Part shown: positions 45,675-53,831 of the stretch, piece by piece
Position numbering within the stretch: position 1 is the stretch's first letter
Layout of the letters: each line of letters begins with the position of its first letter
Origin: Treponema sp. UBA4873
GTDB taxonomy: Bacteria > Spirochaetota > Spirochaetia > Treponematales > Treponemataceae
Assembly: GCA_002399405.1 (NCBI GenBank)
Contig: DHDP01000018.1
Location: 373,339-437,338 of the forward strand
Reading direction: 5' to 3'
Length of the DNA: 64,000 nucleotides
The notes under the pieces: generated by a model
The model's database searches: none
What the model was told of the DNA's origin: nothing
What the model saw: only the letters and a program-made list of their open reading frames with translations
Made by a program: the position numbers and the translations under genes

Positions 45675-45932
45675 ATGGGAAGAACCAGAGGCGGCAGCGG
45701 CGCAAAAAACGGACGCGACCCGAATCCGAAATATCTTGGAGTAAAAAAATTCAGTGGAGAAACGGTAACAGCCGGTTCTATCATCGTCAAACAGCGCGGA
45801 ACGAAATTCTATCCCGGTGACAACGTCATGAAAGCGGGAGACGACAGTCTCTTTGCGACTGCGGACGGAAAAGTCACTTACCACGAGCGTATGAACAGAA
45901 AACTTGTTTCTGTCACGCCGGTGAACGAATAA
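45675..45932 (+). CDS. rpmA: 50S ribosomal protein L27
   Basis: An 85-residue protein near the peptidyl-transferase centre. It begins MGRTRGGSGAKNGRDPNPKYLGVK, so the basic N-terminal arm follows the Met directly and the Prp-cleaved leader found in Firmicutes is absent. The rest (GGETVTAGSIIVKQRGTKFYPGDNV-type strand region) is standard. GGAG precedes the ATG. A terminator lies 33 bp beyond the stop. Confidence 0.97.
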   Translation: MGRTRGGSGAKNGRDPNPKYLGVKKFSGETVTAGSIIVKQRGTKFYPGDNVMKAGDDSLFATADGKVTYHERMNRKLVSVTPVNE

Positions 45933-45964
45933 GCAATAGAATTTTCTGCGAGACAAAATGATAC

Positions 45965-46001
45965 TACCCGGTTCAGTCTATCTGTACCGGGTATTTTTTT
46001 T
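45965..46001 (+). terminator. Terminator or attenuator between rpmA and obgE
   Basis: ACCCGGT (45966-45972) pairs with ACCGGGT (45986-45992) and is followed by nine T. It probably ends a share of the ribosomal-protein transcripts, so obgE would be read at a lower level. Confidence 0.8.
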
Positions 46002-46023
46002 GCATGCATAATAAGGTGGTTAT

Positions 46024-47133
46024 ATGTTACAGTTTGCAGATGAAGCTGTAATTGAGGTGCGGTCGGGAAAAGGCGGAAACGGCTGCATCGCATTCAGACG
46101 CGAAAAATATATTCCGCGCGGCGGTCCGAACGGCGGTGACGGCGGGAAGGGCGGTGATGTCGTGTTCTGCATAAAGCGGAATATGCGCACTCTTGCAAAA
46201 CTGCGCAATCAGGTTGTGTTTAAGGCTCAGAACGGTTCCGACGGGTCGGGATGGAATAAGTACGGAAAGGACGGAGAGGACGTTGTAATTCCCGTTCCGC
46301 CGGGAACGACGATCCGCGATGAGGAAACGGACGAACTTATCCACGATTTTACAAACGAGAGCGAAGACGAACTGTTTGTGTTCCTTTCCGGCGGAAACGG
46401 CGGATGGGGTAACGTGCATTTCAAATCTTCGACGAATCAGGCGCCGCGCTATGCTCATCCGGGGAAACCGGGGGAAGTGAAGAAACTCCGCCTTGAGCTT
46501 TCAATCATGGCTGATGCGGGACTCGTCGGATTTCCGAATGCGGGGAAATCGTCTCTCCTGAATGCGTTTACGAACGCCCGCCCGAAGATTGCACCGTATC
46601 CGTTTACGACGAAAATTCCGAATCTCGGCGTGCTTCGTGCGGACGACGACCGCGATATTATCATTGCAGATATCCCGGGAATCATCGAGGGGGCGTCGGA
46701 AGGCGCCGGGCTCGGCATAAAGTTTCTCAAGCATATTTCGCGCACATCATGTCTTATTTACATGATAGACTGTTCCGACGAGAATTACCGTACCGCATAC
46801 AGCACGCTCAGAAATGAGCTTGCTTCCTATTCGAAGGAACTCGCCGTGAAGCCGCGCATCGTACTCTGCAACAAAATAGACGTTGAGGGAGCCGAGGAAC
46901 GCGCGCGGGAAATAATCGGGACAATCGGAAAAGAAGAACCGGAGACGCCGGTACTTCCCGTTTCCGTTCTTGCGAATACGAACATGCGCGCTGCGAAACT
47001 GCAGATTATCAGGATGGTCGATAAACTGGAAAGTCGTTCCGTCCCTGCAGAAACGTCCGGCGGTCCGGATTTTCTTGCGACCCGCTCCGTGGATGACGCG
47101 GACGAAGTGCAGTATCCCGGAAGTGAAGGCTGA
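46024..47133 (+). CDS. obgE: Obg family GTPase
   Basis: A 369-residue ribosome-assembly GTPase. The Gly-rich Obg fold occupies 1-158 (GKGGNGCIAFRREKYIPRGGPNGGDGGKGGD). The G domain has GFPNAGKSSLLNA (G1, about 166-178), DIPGIIEGASEGAGLG (G3), CNKID (G4) and SVLANTN (G5 region). The C-terminal tail is short and acidic. nadD starts 4 bp after the stop. Confidence 0.97.
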   Translation: MLQFADEAVIEVRSGKGGNGCIAFRREKYIPRGGPNGGDGGKGGDVVFCIKRNMRTLAKLRNQVVFKAQNGSDGSGWNKYGKDGEDVVIPVPPGTTIRDEETDELIHDFTNESEDELFVFLSGGNGGWGNVHFKSSTNQAPRYAHPGKPGEVKKLRLELSIMADAGLVGFPNAGKSSLLNAFTNARPKIAPYPFTTKIPNLGVLRADDDRDIIIADIPGIIEGASEGAGLGIKFLKHISRTSCLIYMIDCSDENYRTAYSTLRNELASYSKELAVKPRIVLCNKIDVEGAEERAREIIGTIGKEEPETPVLPVSVLANTNMRAAKLQIIRMVDKLESRSVPAETSGGPDFLATRSVDDADEVQYPGSEG

Positions 47134-47137
47134 TAAA

Positions 47138-47794
47138 TTGAAGATTGCCCTGCTCGGCGGTACGTTCAATCCGCTGCATATCGGCCATGCGATGCTCGCC
47201 GAGACCGCGGTAAAGGAACTCGGATACGACAAGGTACTTATTGTGCCGACGTTCATCCCTCCGCACAAAATACTTTCGAACGCTGTTTCGCCGGAAGACA
47301 GGCTCGGAATGGTGCGCGCGTTTTGTACCGTGTCGGAACACTTTACCGCCGAACCATGCGAAATTACGCGCGGCGGTGTATCGTACACGTATGATACGCT
47401 TCAGTACGTTGCCGTCAGGTACAAAGACGTGCTCGAGGGAAAGCCGGCTCTTATCATCGGGCAGGAAACGGCTGCGGAATTCGACAAGTGGTACCGTGCG
47501 GCCGACGTCGCGCGGACGGCGGACATCGTCATTGCGCGCCGCTACGAAGACGGCGACGGTGTCGACACGGCGGCGTTTAGAAACAAACCGGCCGGTGCGT
47601 ACACGGGCGGATATGTTTTCGATTCCGCTGCCGGAACATTTCCGTATCCGCATATCATGCTTGAAAACCCGGTGATAACGGTTTCGTCGACGGAGATACG
47701 CGCGCGCATTGCGGAAGGAAAAAGCTGGCGTTACCTTGTACCGGAGCCTGTTTTTCAGTATATTATAGAAAGAAAACTCTATGGATATAAATAA
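47138..47794 (+). CDS. nadD: Nicotinate-nucleotide adenylyltransferase
   Basis: A 218-residue enzyme making deamido-NAD from nicotinate mononucleotide and ATP. The nucleotide motif ALLGGTFNPLHIGHAML is at 4-20 and the ISSTEIR-type motif (VSSTEIRAR) near 187. It begins at a TTG at 47138, with GAAGG 8 bases upstream. Upstream in-frame starts lie inside obgE and would add 56 residues unlike the family. It overlaps yqeK by 14 bp. Confidence 0.93.
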   Translation: MKIALLGGTFNPLHIGHAMLAETAVKELGYDKVLIVPTFIPPHKILSNAVSPEDRLGMVRAFCTVSEHFTAEPCEITRGGVSYTYDTLQYVAVRYKDVLEGKPALIIGQETAAEFDKWYRAADVARTADIVIARRYEDGDGVDTAAFRNKPAGAYTGGYVFDSAAGTFPYPHIMLENPVITVSSTEIRARIAEGKSWRYLVPEPVFQYIIERKLYGYK

Positions 47795-48386
47795 TTCTCC
47801 CGATTATGACGTTGTAACGGAAAAAATCCGTCTGTATACGCTGGCGGCCGTAAAAAAGAGCAGGTATGAACATTCTCTGCGCGTGGCGGAAACTGCGCAG
47901 GAACTGTGCCGGAAATACGGTATAGATGAAAAACGCGGATATCTGGCTGGCATCGGTCATGATATGTGCAAGGACATGAGCGATGAACTGCTCGTTTCGC
48001 TTGCCCTGCACGACGGGCAGCGCATCACGCCGCTGGAAAAGAAAAAACCTGCGCTGCTTCACGGACGTGCCGCGGCAGTAAAAATGGCGGAGGATTTCGG
48101 CATTCACGACGGCGAAATACTGCAGGCCGTCGCCGATCATACGTTCGGGGCGGAAAATATGTGCGATCTTGCGAAAATAATCTACGTTGCGGACAAGATT
48201 GAACCCGGCCGCGGGTACGTGACTAAAGATTACGAGGAAAGACTTTCGAAACTGTCGCTTGACGAACTTGTTAAGATTGTTCTGACTGACGGAATATCAT
48301 ATCTTGAGAAAAAAGGATATACGGTAGCCCCTGAATCGGAAAGGCTGCTCGAATCTCTGGAGAAAAAAGATGCGCATGCGCGATGA
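47781..48386 (+). CDS. yqeK: YqeK-like HD-domain hydrolase (diadenosine tetraphosphatase)
   Basis: A 201-residue HD-superfamily phosphohydrolase; YqeK members split Ap4A symmetrically. Metal residues are visible in RYEHSLRVAETA (His), GIGHDMCKDM (His-Asp), LHGRAAAVKMAEDFGI and AVADHTFG (His), with a late Asp in IIYVADKIEPGRGY. It sits between nadD and the LCP gene, the common Gram-positive-like order. It overlaps both neighbours. Confidence 0.92.
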   Translation: MDINNSPDYDVVTEKIRLYTLAAVKKSRYEHSLRVAETAQELCRKYGIDEKRGYLAGIGHDMCKDMSDELLVSLALHDGQRITPLEKKKPALLHGRAAAVKMAEDFGIHDGEILQAVADHTFGAENMCDLAKIIYVADKIEPGRGYVTKDYEERLSKLSLDELVKIVLTDGISYLEKKGYTVAPESERLLESLEKKDAHAR

Positions 48387-49578
48387 ACAGAAAGGTCTGC
48401 TTTTTCTTATTCTGATAGTTCTCGTCATAGCGTCGGTAAGCATTGTCGTGGCGTTTTCTCTGCGTACCGATACGGTCGGCGAAAGTCTTGAGAACGATCA
48501 GGTGATTCGTGTTCTGTATGTAATGGAAGACGAACCGGGCGATGCGATTATGACGGAGATGCTCGTCTATTATCCTGTATCGAAAAAGTCTGCAATCGTG
48601 AATATTCCCGCGAATATCGGAGCTATTTACAGCAGTCTCGGAAGAGTCGACGGTATTGCCGCTATCTACAAAGAAAAGGGTATTGACGTTTACAAGAGCG
48701 AAATAGAAAACCTGCTGGGAACAAAAATACCGTTCTATACTATAGTCACGCTTGCCGATTTTGTTAAACTTTCGGATATGATGGGCGGTATGAGAGTTTT
48801 TATTCCCGAGCCGATAGACGCTGTTTCCGACAACGGCGAACGCTGGCTTCTTCCGTCGGGAGCGGTAACGCTTGACGGTGATAAAATTTCCGTATATCTG
48901 CGCTATCGTCTCCCTGAAGAAAATGATACGGACATATACGAGCGTTACCAGAATGTCATGACTGCGTTTTTTACACAGCTTAGTGATTATAAATCGGTCA
49001 TTCTGGGAAAAAGAAATTTCAGTGCGTATTCGTCGCTTTTGTCGACGAATCTTGAGCAGAAGGATTTTTACAAACTTATGACGCTTCTTTCCGGAATGGA
49101 TACGGAATATATTATGAAGCAGAACGTAACAGGTTCGGCACGCAACGTCGACGGTAAGATTCTTGTCTTTCCGCTCAACGGCGGCGATTTCATCAAGCAG
49201 GCTGTTGCTCAGTCGACGAATATGCTCATCTCGACGGGAAGCACAAAGACGAGCCGGATCTACGTGCTCGAAATACAGAACGGCACAAGCGTACAGGGGC
49301 TCGCTCATAATACGGCAATCCTGTTTCAGAATGCAAGCTACGACATTCTGAGTACGTTGAATGCGGCCCGGAACGATTATGAAAATACGGTAATCATCGA
49401 CCATATCGGAAATAAGGAAATTGCCAAAATGGTCGGTGATTTTATACATTGCACGAATATCCGTGAGGAGGAAGTAAAACCCGATGATGCAGGAACCGAT
49501 ACTGCGGCAAACGTCGATTTTACTATCATCCTCGGCGAGGATTTTGACGGCCGCTATGTCCGGCCGTCGGAAAAATAA
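48370..49578 (+). CDS. LytR-CpsA-Psr (LCP) family protein with LytR C-terminal domain
   Basis: A 402-residue protein with one N-terminal membrane helix (about 9-29) and an extracytoplasmic LCP domain at about 45-270 (VNIPANIGAIYS, then VYLRYRLPEENDTDIYERYQ corresponding to the conserved Arg-rich lipid-phosphate region). A LytR_C domain at about 285-365 follows (IYVLEIQNGTSVQGLAHNTAILFQNASYDI). LCP enzymes attach polymers to peptidoglycan in Gram-positives; in a spirochaete the substrate is unknown. It overlaps yqeK by 17 bp, and rsfS follows 14 bp later. Confidence 0.85.
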   Translation: MRMRDEQKGLLFLILIVLVIASVSIVVAFSLRTDTVGESLENDQVIRVLYVMEDEPGDAIMTEMLVYYPVSKKSAIVNIPANIGAIYSSLGRVDGIAAIYKEKGIDVYKSEIENLLGTKIPFYTIVTLADFVKLSDMMGGMRVFIPEPIDAVSDNGERWLLPSGAVTLDGDKISVYLRYRLPEENDTDIYERYQNVMTAFFTQLSDYKSVILGKRNFSAYSSLLSTNLEQKDFYKLMTLLSGMDTEYIMKQNVTGSARNVDGKILVFPLNGGDFIKQAVAQSTNMLISTGSTKTSRIYVLEIQNGTSVQGLAHNTAILFQNASYDILSTLNAARNDYENTVIIDHIGNKEIAKMVGDFIHCTNIREEEVKPDDAGTDTAANVDFTIILGEDFDGRYVRPSEK

Positions 49579-49592
49579 ACAAAGGGTTTTAT

Positions 49593-49949
49593 ATGAAAAA
49601 TGCGGAACAAAAAGCGAAAGAACTGGCTTTACTTATGGAAGACGGAAAGGGAAAGGATGTTGCACTTCTCGATATTTCACAGCTTAACAGCTGGACCGAC
49701 TACTTTATCATTGTGACGATTTCGAGCTCGGCTCACTGGCAGGGATTGTACAAACAGGCAAAAGACTATGCCAAGGGCAACGATCTTGAAATACGCCTGA
49801 CGAACAGGAAAATGTCGGACGGTGACGACTGGAATCTCATCGATCTCGGCACTATAGTGATTCACCTTATGTCTGAAAATGCGCGGGATTTTTATGATCT
49901 TGAAAAATTATGGCACGCAGGAAATCTTATAGATTTCCATTCTGTCTGA
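49593..49949 (+). CDS. rsfS: Ribosomal silencing factor RsfS
   Basis: A 118-residue protein of the Iojap family that binds L14 and blocks subunit joining. DISQLNSWTDYFIIVTISSSAHWQ, DDWNLIDLGTIVIHLM and ARDFYDLEKLWHAG are family signatures. Last gene of the rightward operon; its stop is immediately adjacent to the stop of the convergent acidic-protein gene. Confidence 0.95.
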   Translation: MKNAEQKAKELALLMEDGKGKDVALLDISQLNSWTDYFIIVTISSSAHWQGLYKQAKDYAKGNDLEIRLTNRKMSDGDDWNLIDLGTIVIHLMSENARDFYDLEKLWHAGNLIDFHSV

Positions 49950-50261
49950 TTATTTGTCGTCGTCATCGATGTCGTCGAAGTCCTCTTCATCGGAGAGTTC
50001 TTCGTCGTCATCGGGTATGCCGCCGTATCCGTCTTCTTCTTCATAATCATCAAACGGTTCTTCGGGGTCTTCTTCCTCGTCGAAAGCATCTTCAAAAAGC
50101 TCAGCATCATCATCGAATTTATCAAGAGATTCATCGCTGGTATCATCACTGAAATCGTCTTCAGTATCTGATTCATCCAGTGTATCGTCATCGTATTCAT
50201 CATCATACGAGAATGATTCGCTGACCATTGAAAAAAGAAGGAAATCGTCTGCGACGGACAT
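49950..50261 (-). CDS. Extremely acidic small protein
   Basis: A 103-residue protein. After a short ordinary N-terminus (MSVADDFLLFSMVSESF) more than half of the residues are Asp or Glu, with only two Lys and no Arg, His or Cys. The tail ends in a run of Asp. It recalls the acidic tail of the RNA polymerase delta subunit or nucleic-acid mimics, but no domain is recognisable, so this is only analogy. AAGGGG lies before the ATG and a good promoter is present (50311-50339), which supports a real gene. It is convergent with rsfS with zero spacing. Confidence 0.75.
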   Translation of the reverse strand: MSVADDFLLFSMVSESFSYDDEYDDDTLDESDTEDDFSDDTSDESLDKFDDDAELFEDAFDEEEDPEEPFDDYEEEDGYGGIPDDDEELSDEEDFDDIDDDDK

Positions 50262-50310
50262 AACAACCCCTTTATTAAAAAGAAAAGAACTTTTTTCTCA
50301 CCTGTATAAG

Positions 50311-50339
50311 AATGTAATTTACACTCGTGTTTCTGTCAA
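50311..50339 (-). promoter_or_regulatory. Promoter of the acidic-protein gene
   Basis: On the minus strand TTGACA (a perfect -35), 17 bp, TACATT, giving a leader of about 40 bases with AAGGGG before the ATG. Confidence 0.6.
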
Positions 50340-50423
50340 CTGGTTTTTGTATAAAATATCACTTTTATTCGTGCGGAATGTTTACTACCCCGAACGCCTG
50401 CTGGCTGCGGCGGGATTGTTGAT

Positions 50424-50452
50424 TTGACAGATGGGGAATAAATCGATATACT
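50424..50452 (+). promoter_or_regulatory. ispE promoter
   Basis: TTGACA, 17 bp, TATACT, close to consensus. The ATG of ispE lies 11 bp after the -10, so the GGAG at 50453-50456 would fall upstream of the expected RNA start. The mRNA would have a leader of only about 5 bases. Confidence 0.65.
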
Positions 50453-50463
50453 GGAGAATACAT

Positions 50464-51342
50464 ATGGTGACGGGAGTCTGTGAATTTGCACCGGCAAAAA
50501 TAAACTTCAATCTGCATGTTCTGCCGGAAGTAAAGAACGGATTTCACGGGATTGAAAGCATATTCCAGACAGTTACGCTTGCAGACCAGCTGAATGTAAG
50601 CGTAACGGAGAAAAAAGGGATATGCAGCGTTTTCTGCGGAGATATGATTCTTCCGGAAGACAATACAATCACGTCGTCGTATGAAGCGTTCTGCTCTGTT
50701 GTCGGCGGGGAAGTTCCGGGTGTAAGCGTCAGACTTATAAAGCGGATTCCGTCCGGAGGCGGGTTGGGCGGCGGCTCTTCTGATGCTGCGGCCTTTATCA
50801 GAGCGCTTGAAATCGTAAGCGGAATAACGCTTTCTGTGTCGCAGAAAGAGGAAATTGCTTCCCGTGTGGGAAGTGATGTGTTTTTCTTCTTGTTCTGCGG
50901 CAGAGAAGGGTGTGCAGTAGTTGGCGGCCGCGGCGAAATCGTAAAGCCGATTCACGCACGCGGCGACCTGTATATGCTGCTTGTGTTTCCCGGCGTTCAA
51001 AGTCCGACGAGAGAAGCATATTCTCTTGTCGATGCATACTTTGCTTCGGGAAAGACGGTTGTTTGTCCGGCTTTTGCGGATTTGGAGACTATATACAACA
51101 GTCCGGTTTCGTCCTGGAGTTTTGCAAATAGTTTTACTCCGTCTTTAGTGAATCGTTTTCCGGAAGTCGGTCGGGCTTTGAATGATATCAGAAGCTCGGG
51201 CGCGTTGTATGGAGAGATGTCCGGATCCGGTTCTACAGTCTATGGTGTTTTCCCTTCCTTCGAGGAAGCTGAAAATGCCGGATATGAACTTGCTGAGCGC
51301 TGGAAGGGCCGTGTTATCGTGCGCCCTTTCCGTGACAGATAG
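50464..51342 (+). CDS. ispE: 4-diphosphocytidyl-2-C-methyl-D-erythritol kinase
   Basis: A 292-residue GHMP kinase of the MEP isoprenoid pathway. The N-terminal EFAPAKINFNLHVL, the ATP loop PSGGGLGGGSSDAAAF (about 87-102) and the C-terminal GEMSGSGSTVYGVF are diagnostic. The ATG at 50464 is chosen because an upstream in-frame ATG (50431) lies inside the promoter. spoVG follows 28 bp later, the arrangement also known from Bacillus (ispE ... spoVG). Confidence 0.94.
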   Translation: MVTGVCEFAPAKINFNLHVLPEVKNGFHGIESIFQTVTLADQLNVSVTEKKGICSVFCGDMILPEDNTITSSYEAFCSVVGGEVPGVSVRLIKRIPSGGGLGGGSSDAAAFIRALEIVSGITLSVSQKEEIASRVGSDVFFFLFCGREGCAVVGGRGEIVKPIHARGDLYMLLVFPGVQSPTREAYSLVDAYFASGKTVVCPAFADLETIYNSPVSSWSFANSFTPSLVNRFPEVGRALNDIRSSGALYGEMSGSGSTVYGVFPSFEEAENAGYELAERWKGRVIVRPFRDR

Positions 51343-51370
51343 ACTTGTTCTAGAGAACGGAGGATAGCTT

Positions 51371-51682
51371 ATGCAGATTACGGAATTACGAATCCGGAAA
51401 GTTGAAGGCGAGGGCAAATTACGTGCCTATGTCACGGTCACATTTGACAATTGCTTTGTTGTTCATAATGTGAAGATAATTGAAGGAAAAAACGGTTTGT
51501 TTATCGCGATGCCGAGCCGAAAGACAGCAAGCGGTGAATATAAGGATGTAGCGCATCCTATCAGCCCTGATTTCAGGGCCGAACTTCAGAATAAGATTCT
51601 GGATGAATATAATGCCGGCCATGTGGAAGAGGCGGATGCAAAAGACGATGCACCTGCGTCTTCTTCGGACGGTGCTATTTAA
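51371..51682 (+). CDS. spoVG: SpoVG family regulator
   Basis: A 103-residue protein. MQITELRIRKVEGEGKLRAYVTVTFDNCFVVHNVKIIEG and LFIAMPSRKTASGEYKDVAHPI match SpoVG, which in Borrelia and Staphylococcus binds DNA and RNA site-specifically. The C-terminal 20 residues are acidic and Ala-rich. GGAGG precedes the ATG. It is followed within 11 bp by a tRNA gene. Confidence 0.96.
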   Translation: MQITELRIRKVEGEGKLRAYVTVTFDNCFVVHNVKIIEGKNGLFIAMPSRKTASGEYKDVAHPISPDFRAELQNKILDEYNAGHVEEADAKDDAPASSSDGAI

Positions 51683-51692
51683 CAGCATATAA

Positions 51693-51765
51693 TGGGACGT
51701 CGGCAAGCGGTAAGCCCCCGGCTTTTGGTGCCGGTATTCCACAGGTTCGAATCCTGTCGTCCCAG
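51693..51765 (+). tRNA. tRNA-Gln (anticodon TTG)
   Basis: The sequence folds into a full cloverleaf: acceptor TGGGACG/CGTCCCA with discriminator G, D-arm around GGCAAGCGGTAAGCC, anticodon stem CCGGC/GCCGG with loop TTTTGGT (anticodon TTG, reading CAA), and T-arm ACAGG-TTCGAAT-CCTGT. The variable loop is short and CCA is not encoded. It sits between spoVG and rplY in the same direction, so it is probably cut out of their transcript. Confidence 0.93.
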
Positions 51766-51798
51766 TTTTGTATTTTTGTTTTTTTAAGGAGTCCTAAA

Positions 51799-52353
51799 AT
51801 GGATCAGTTAATCATCAATGCGAAGACCCGTACAACGACGGGTAAAACCGCTGCGAAGAAGTTACGTGCTACAGGCCGCCTCCCTGCCGTCATGTATGAT
51901 GCAAAAGGCAAGTCGACGATGCTCGATATCGACGAGATTGAATTCAATAAAATCTGGAGGACGATTACTCCCACGACGCTCGTCACTCTCAAAATCGACG
52001 GAAAAGACGCACACGACGCTTTCATTAAAGATACGGAATATAATCTGCTTCACGATAAAGTTCTTCACACTGATTTTTTTGAACCGGATGCAGGCGAAAA
52101 GCTTGTTGCCACGTTCAAAGTTTCTTACACGGGAACACCGACCGGCGTTCTGAAAGGCGGATTTCTGCTCAAACATCTTCCCGAAATCAAAGTTCAGGCC
52201 GTTCCGGGAAAAATACCTCAGGCAATCGTTGCGGATGTTTCAGCCCTTAACATCGGCGATACTTTTCATGTAAAAGATTTGAAACTGGGAGAAGGCGTTA
52301 CCATTCTTACAGACGGCAATGCTGCTCTCGTAACGATTACTCCTGCCCGCTAG
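51799..52353 (+). CDS. rplY: 50S ribosomal protein L25/general stress protein Ctc
   Basis: A 184-residue 5S-rRNA-binding protein of the long, two-domain (TL5/CTC) form. The N-terminal L25 domain has TRTTTGKTAAKKLRATGRLPAVMYD; the C-terminal TL5 beta domain (about 95-184) has SYTGTPTGVLKGGFLLKHLPEIKV and HVKDLKLGEGVTIL. AAGGAG precedes the ATG. A terminator follows. Confidence 0.95.
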   Translation: MDQLIINAKTRTTTGKTAAKKLRATGRLPAVMYDAKGKSTMLDIDEIEFNKIWRTITPTTLVTLKIDGKDAHDAFIKDTEYNLLHDKVLHTDFFEPDAGEKLVATFKVSYTGTPTGVLKGGFLLKHLPEIKVQAVPGKIPQAIVADVSALNIGDTFHVKDLKLGEGVTILTDGNAALVTITPAR

Positions 52354-52370
52354 TCTGCGGAAAAAAGGTA

Positions 52371-52409
52371 AAAAGGGCTGTCTTTCAGAGGCAGCCCTTT
52401 TGTTTTTTT
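52371..52409 (+). terminator. Terminator after rplY
   Basis: AAAAGGGCTG pairs with CAGCCCTTTT across an 11-base loop and is followed by TGTTTTTTT. It overlaps the short space before tilS. Confidence 0.88.
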
Positions 52410-52420
52410 AAAGGAATAGT

Positions 52421-53830
52421 ATGGGTGAAAAAGATGCCGGCTCGTTTGTAACTCAATTTGCCGCGGAAGTGCGCGCTGCTTTATGCTCGTGCGGCTTCAG
52501 TCCCGAAAAAATTGCAGCGCAGGGGAAATCAGTCGGCGCGGCTGTTTCAGGAGGTGCCGATTCCGTCGCGCTTCTTGTGTCGCTTGCGGGTATTGCGGCT
52601 GATTCGGGCTTTCAGCTGCATGTAATTACGGTGAACCATAACATACGTCCGGCGGAAGAAACGGGAGGCGACGCTGCGTACGTGCAGCAGCTGTGCGCGC
52701 GTCTTGCCGCGTGCGGCCGCCCCGTCGACTGTGTTCTCAGGGAACTTGCGCCGGGAGAGGTTGCGGCTGCGGCACGGGAGCGCGGCAACGGAGTTGAAGA
52801 GGCCGCCCGGTATCTGCGGTATAAGGCATTTGACCGATTTGCCCGGGAAAAGGACGTCGCGTGCGTGTGCCTCGCCCACAACAGAAACGACCAGCTTGAA
52901 ACGCTTCTCATGCGTTTCTTTCAGGGAAGCGGCGGGGCGTCAGGCGCCGGTATTCAGCAGGTAAGGGGAATATTCGTACGTCCGCTGCTCAATATTCCGC
53001 GGCGTGATATAGAACGTTTTCTCACGGAACAGCACATTTCATGGCGTACCGACAGTACGAACAGCGATACACGTTATCTGCGGAACCGCATACGGCATAT
53101 CGTCATGCCGGAACTTGACCGCACCGTGCCCGGCTGGCAGAAGGCTGTCATTGCAGGCGGAAGAAAAGCGGCAGAGGCCGACGAAGTGGTTGCAGCAGAG
53201 GCCGGCGAAGTGAAGTGGAAACGCAGCGGAAAGGACGTGTGCATGCCGCTTTCCGTTTTTACTTCGCAGAAAAAGGCCGTGCAGGTCCGGCTTTTATACA
53301 CGGCACTGGGACTTACAGGTTGCAATCAGCGCGTCCCGTACAGTTTTATTGAAAGAATGTCCGGCGCAGCATCAGAGTCGGCTGAATTCGAAGGAAATGC
53401 GGCGGGAATTGCGGTATGTGCAAAAAACGGAAGTATTTTTGTAAAAAAAGACGAAAAACCGGCGACTGACTGCGGTTTTTCTGCTATAATAGAAGAAACC
53501 GGCTCGTATGAACTTCCCTGCGGTACGGTTACTGTCGTGTGTAACGAAGAAAACCGTGCCTCAGTTTTTGCCGGGAATACCGGTGCTGCTGCGATTGAAG
53601 TGGGACTGCCGTTCTGTATACGAAGCAGACAGCCGGGCGACGAAGTGAAAACAGCTTCGGGCGGAATGAAATCAGTTTCTGATATTTTGTCAGACTGGAA
53701 AGTAAATGAAAAGGATAAAGAGCGGATACCTGTTGTTCAGGAGCTTGCGTTTCCGGGTCAGCGGATTGTCTGCCTGTGGGGAAGTGTATACGGGTATGAT
53801 GACTGGATTGTTTTGCCGCAGGAGAAATGA
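52421..53830 (+). CDS. tilS: tRNA(Ile)-lysidine synthase
   Basis: A 469-residue enzyme modifying C34 of tRNA-Ile(CAU) with lysine so that it reads AUA. The PP-loop ATPase motif SGGADS (43-48) is followed by VNHNIRPAEE, HNRNDQLETLLMRFFQG and LRNRIRHIVMPEL, all typical. A C-terminal TilS domain is present (PFCIRSRQPGDEV and SDILSDWKVNEKDKERIPVV). The next gene starts 1 bp after its stop. Confidence 0.95.
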   Translation: MGEKDAGSFVTQFAAEVRAALCSCGFSPEKIAAQGKSVGAAVSGGADSVALLVSLAGIAADSGFQLHVITVNHNIRPAEETGGDAAYVQQLCARLAACGRPVDCVLRELAPGEVAAAARERGNGVEEAARYLRYKAFDRFAREKDVACVCLAHNRNDQLETLLMRFFQGSGGASGAGIQQVRGIFVRPLLNIPRRDIERFLTEQHISWRTDSTNSDTRYLRNRIRHIVMPELDRTVPGWQKAVIAGGRKAAEADEVVAAEAGEVKWKRSGKDVCMPLSVFTSQKKAVQVRLLYTALGLTGCNQRVPYSFIERMSGAASESAEFEGNAAGIAVCAKNGSIFVKKDEKPATDCGFSAIIEETGSYELPCGTVTVVCNEENRASVFAGNTGAAAIEVGLPFCIRSRQPGDEVKTASGGMKSVSDILSDWKVNEKDKERIPVVQELAFPGQRIVCLWGSVYGYDDWIVLPQEK

Positions 53831-53831
53831 T

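Noticed and set aside
48271..49449. A 392-codon open frame antisense to the LCP gene
   Set aside because: The LCP gene has a recognisable domain and operon position; the antisense frame has neither.
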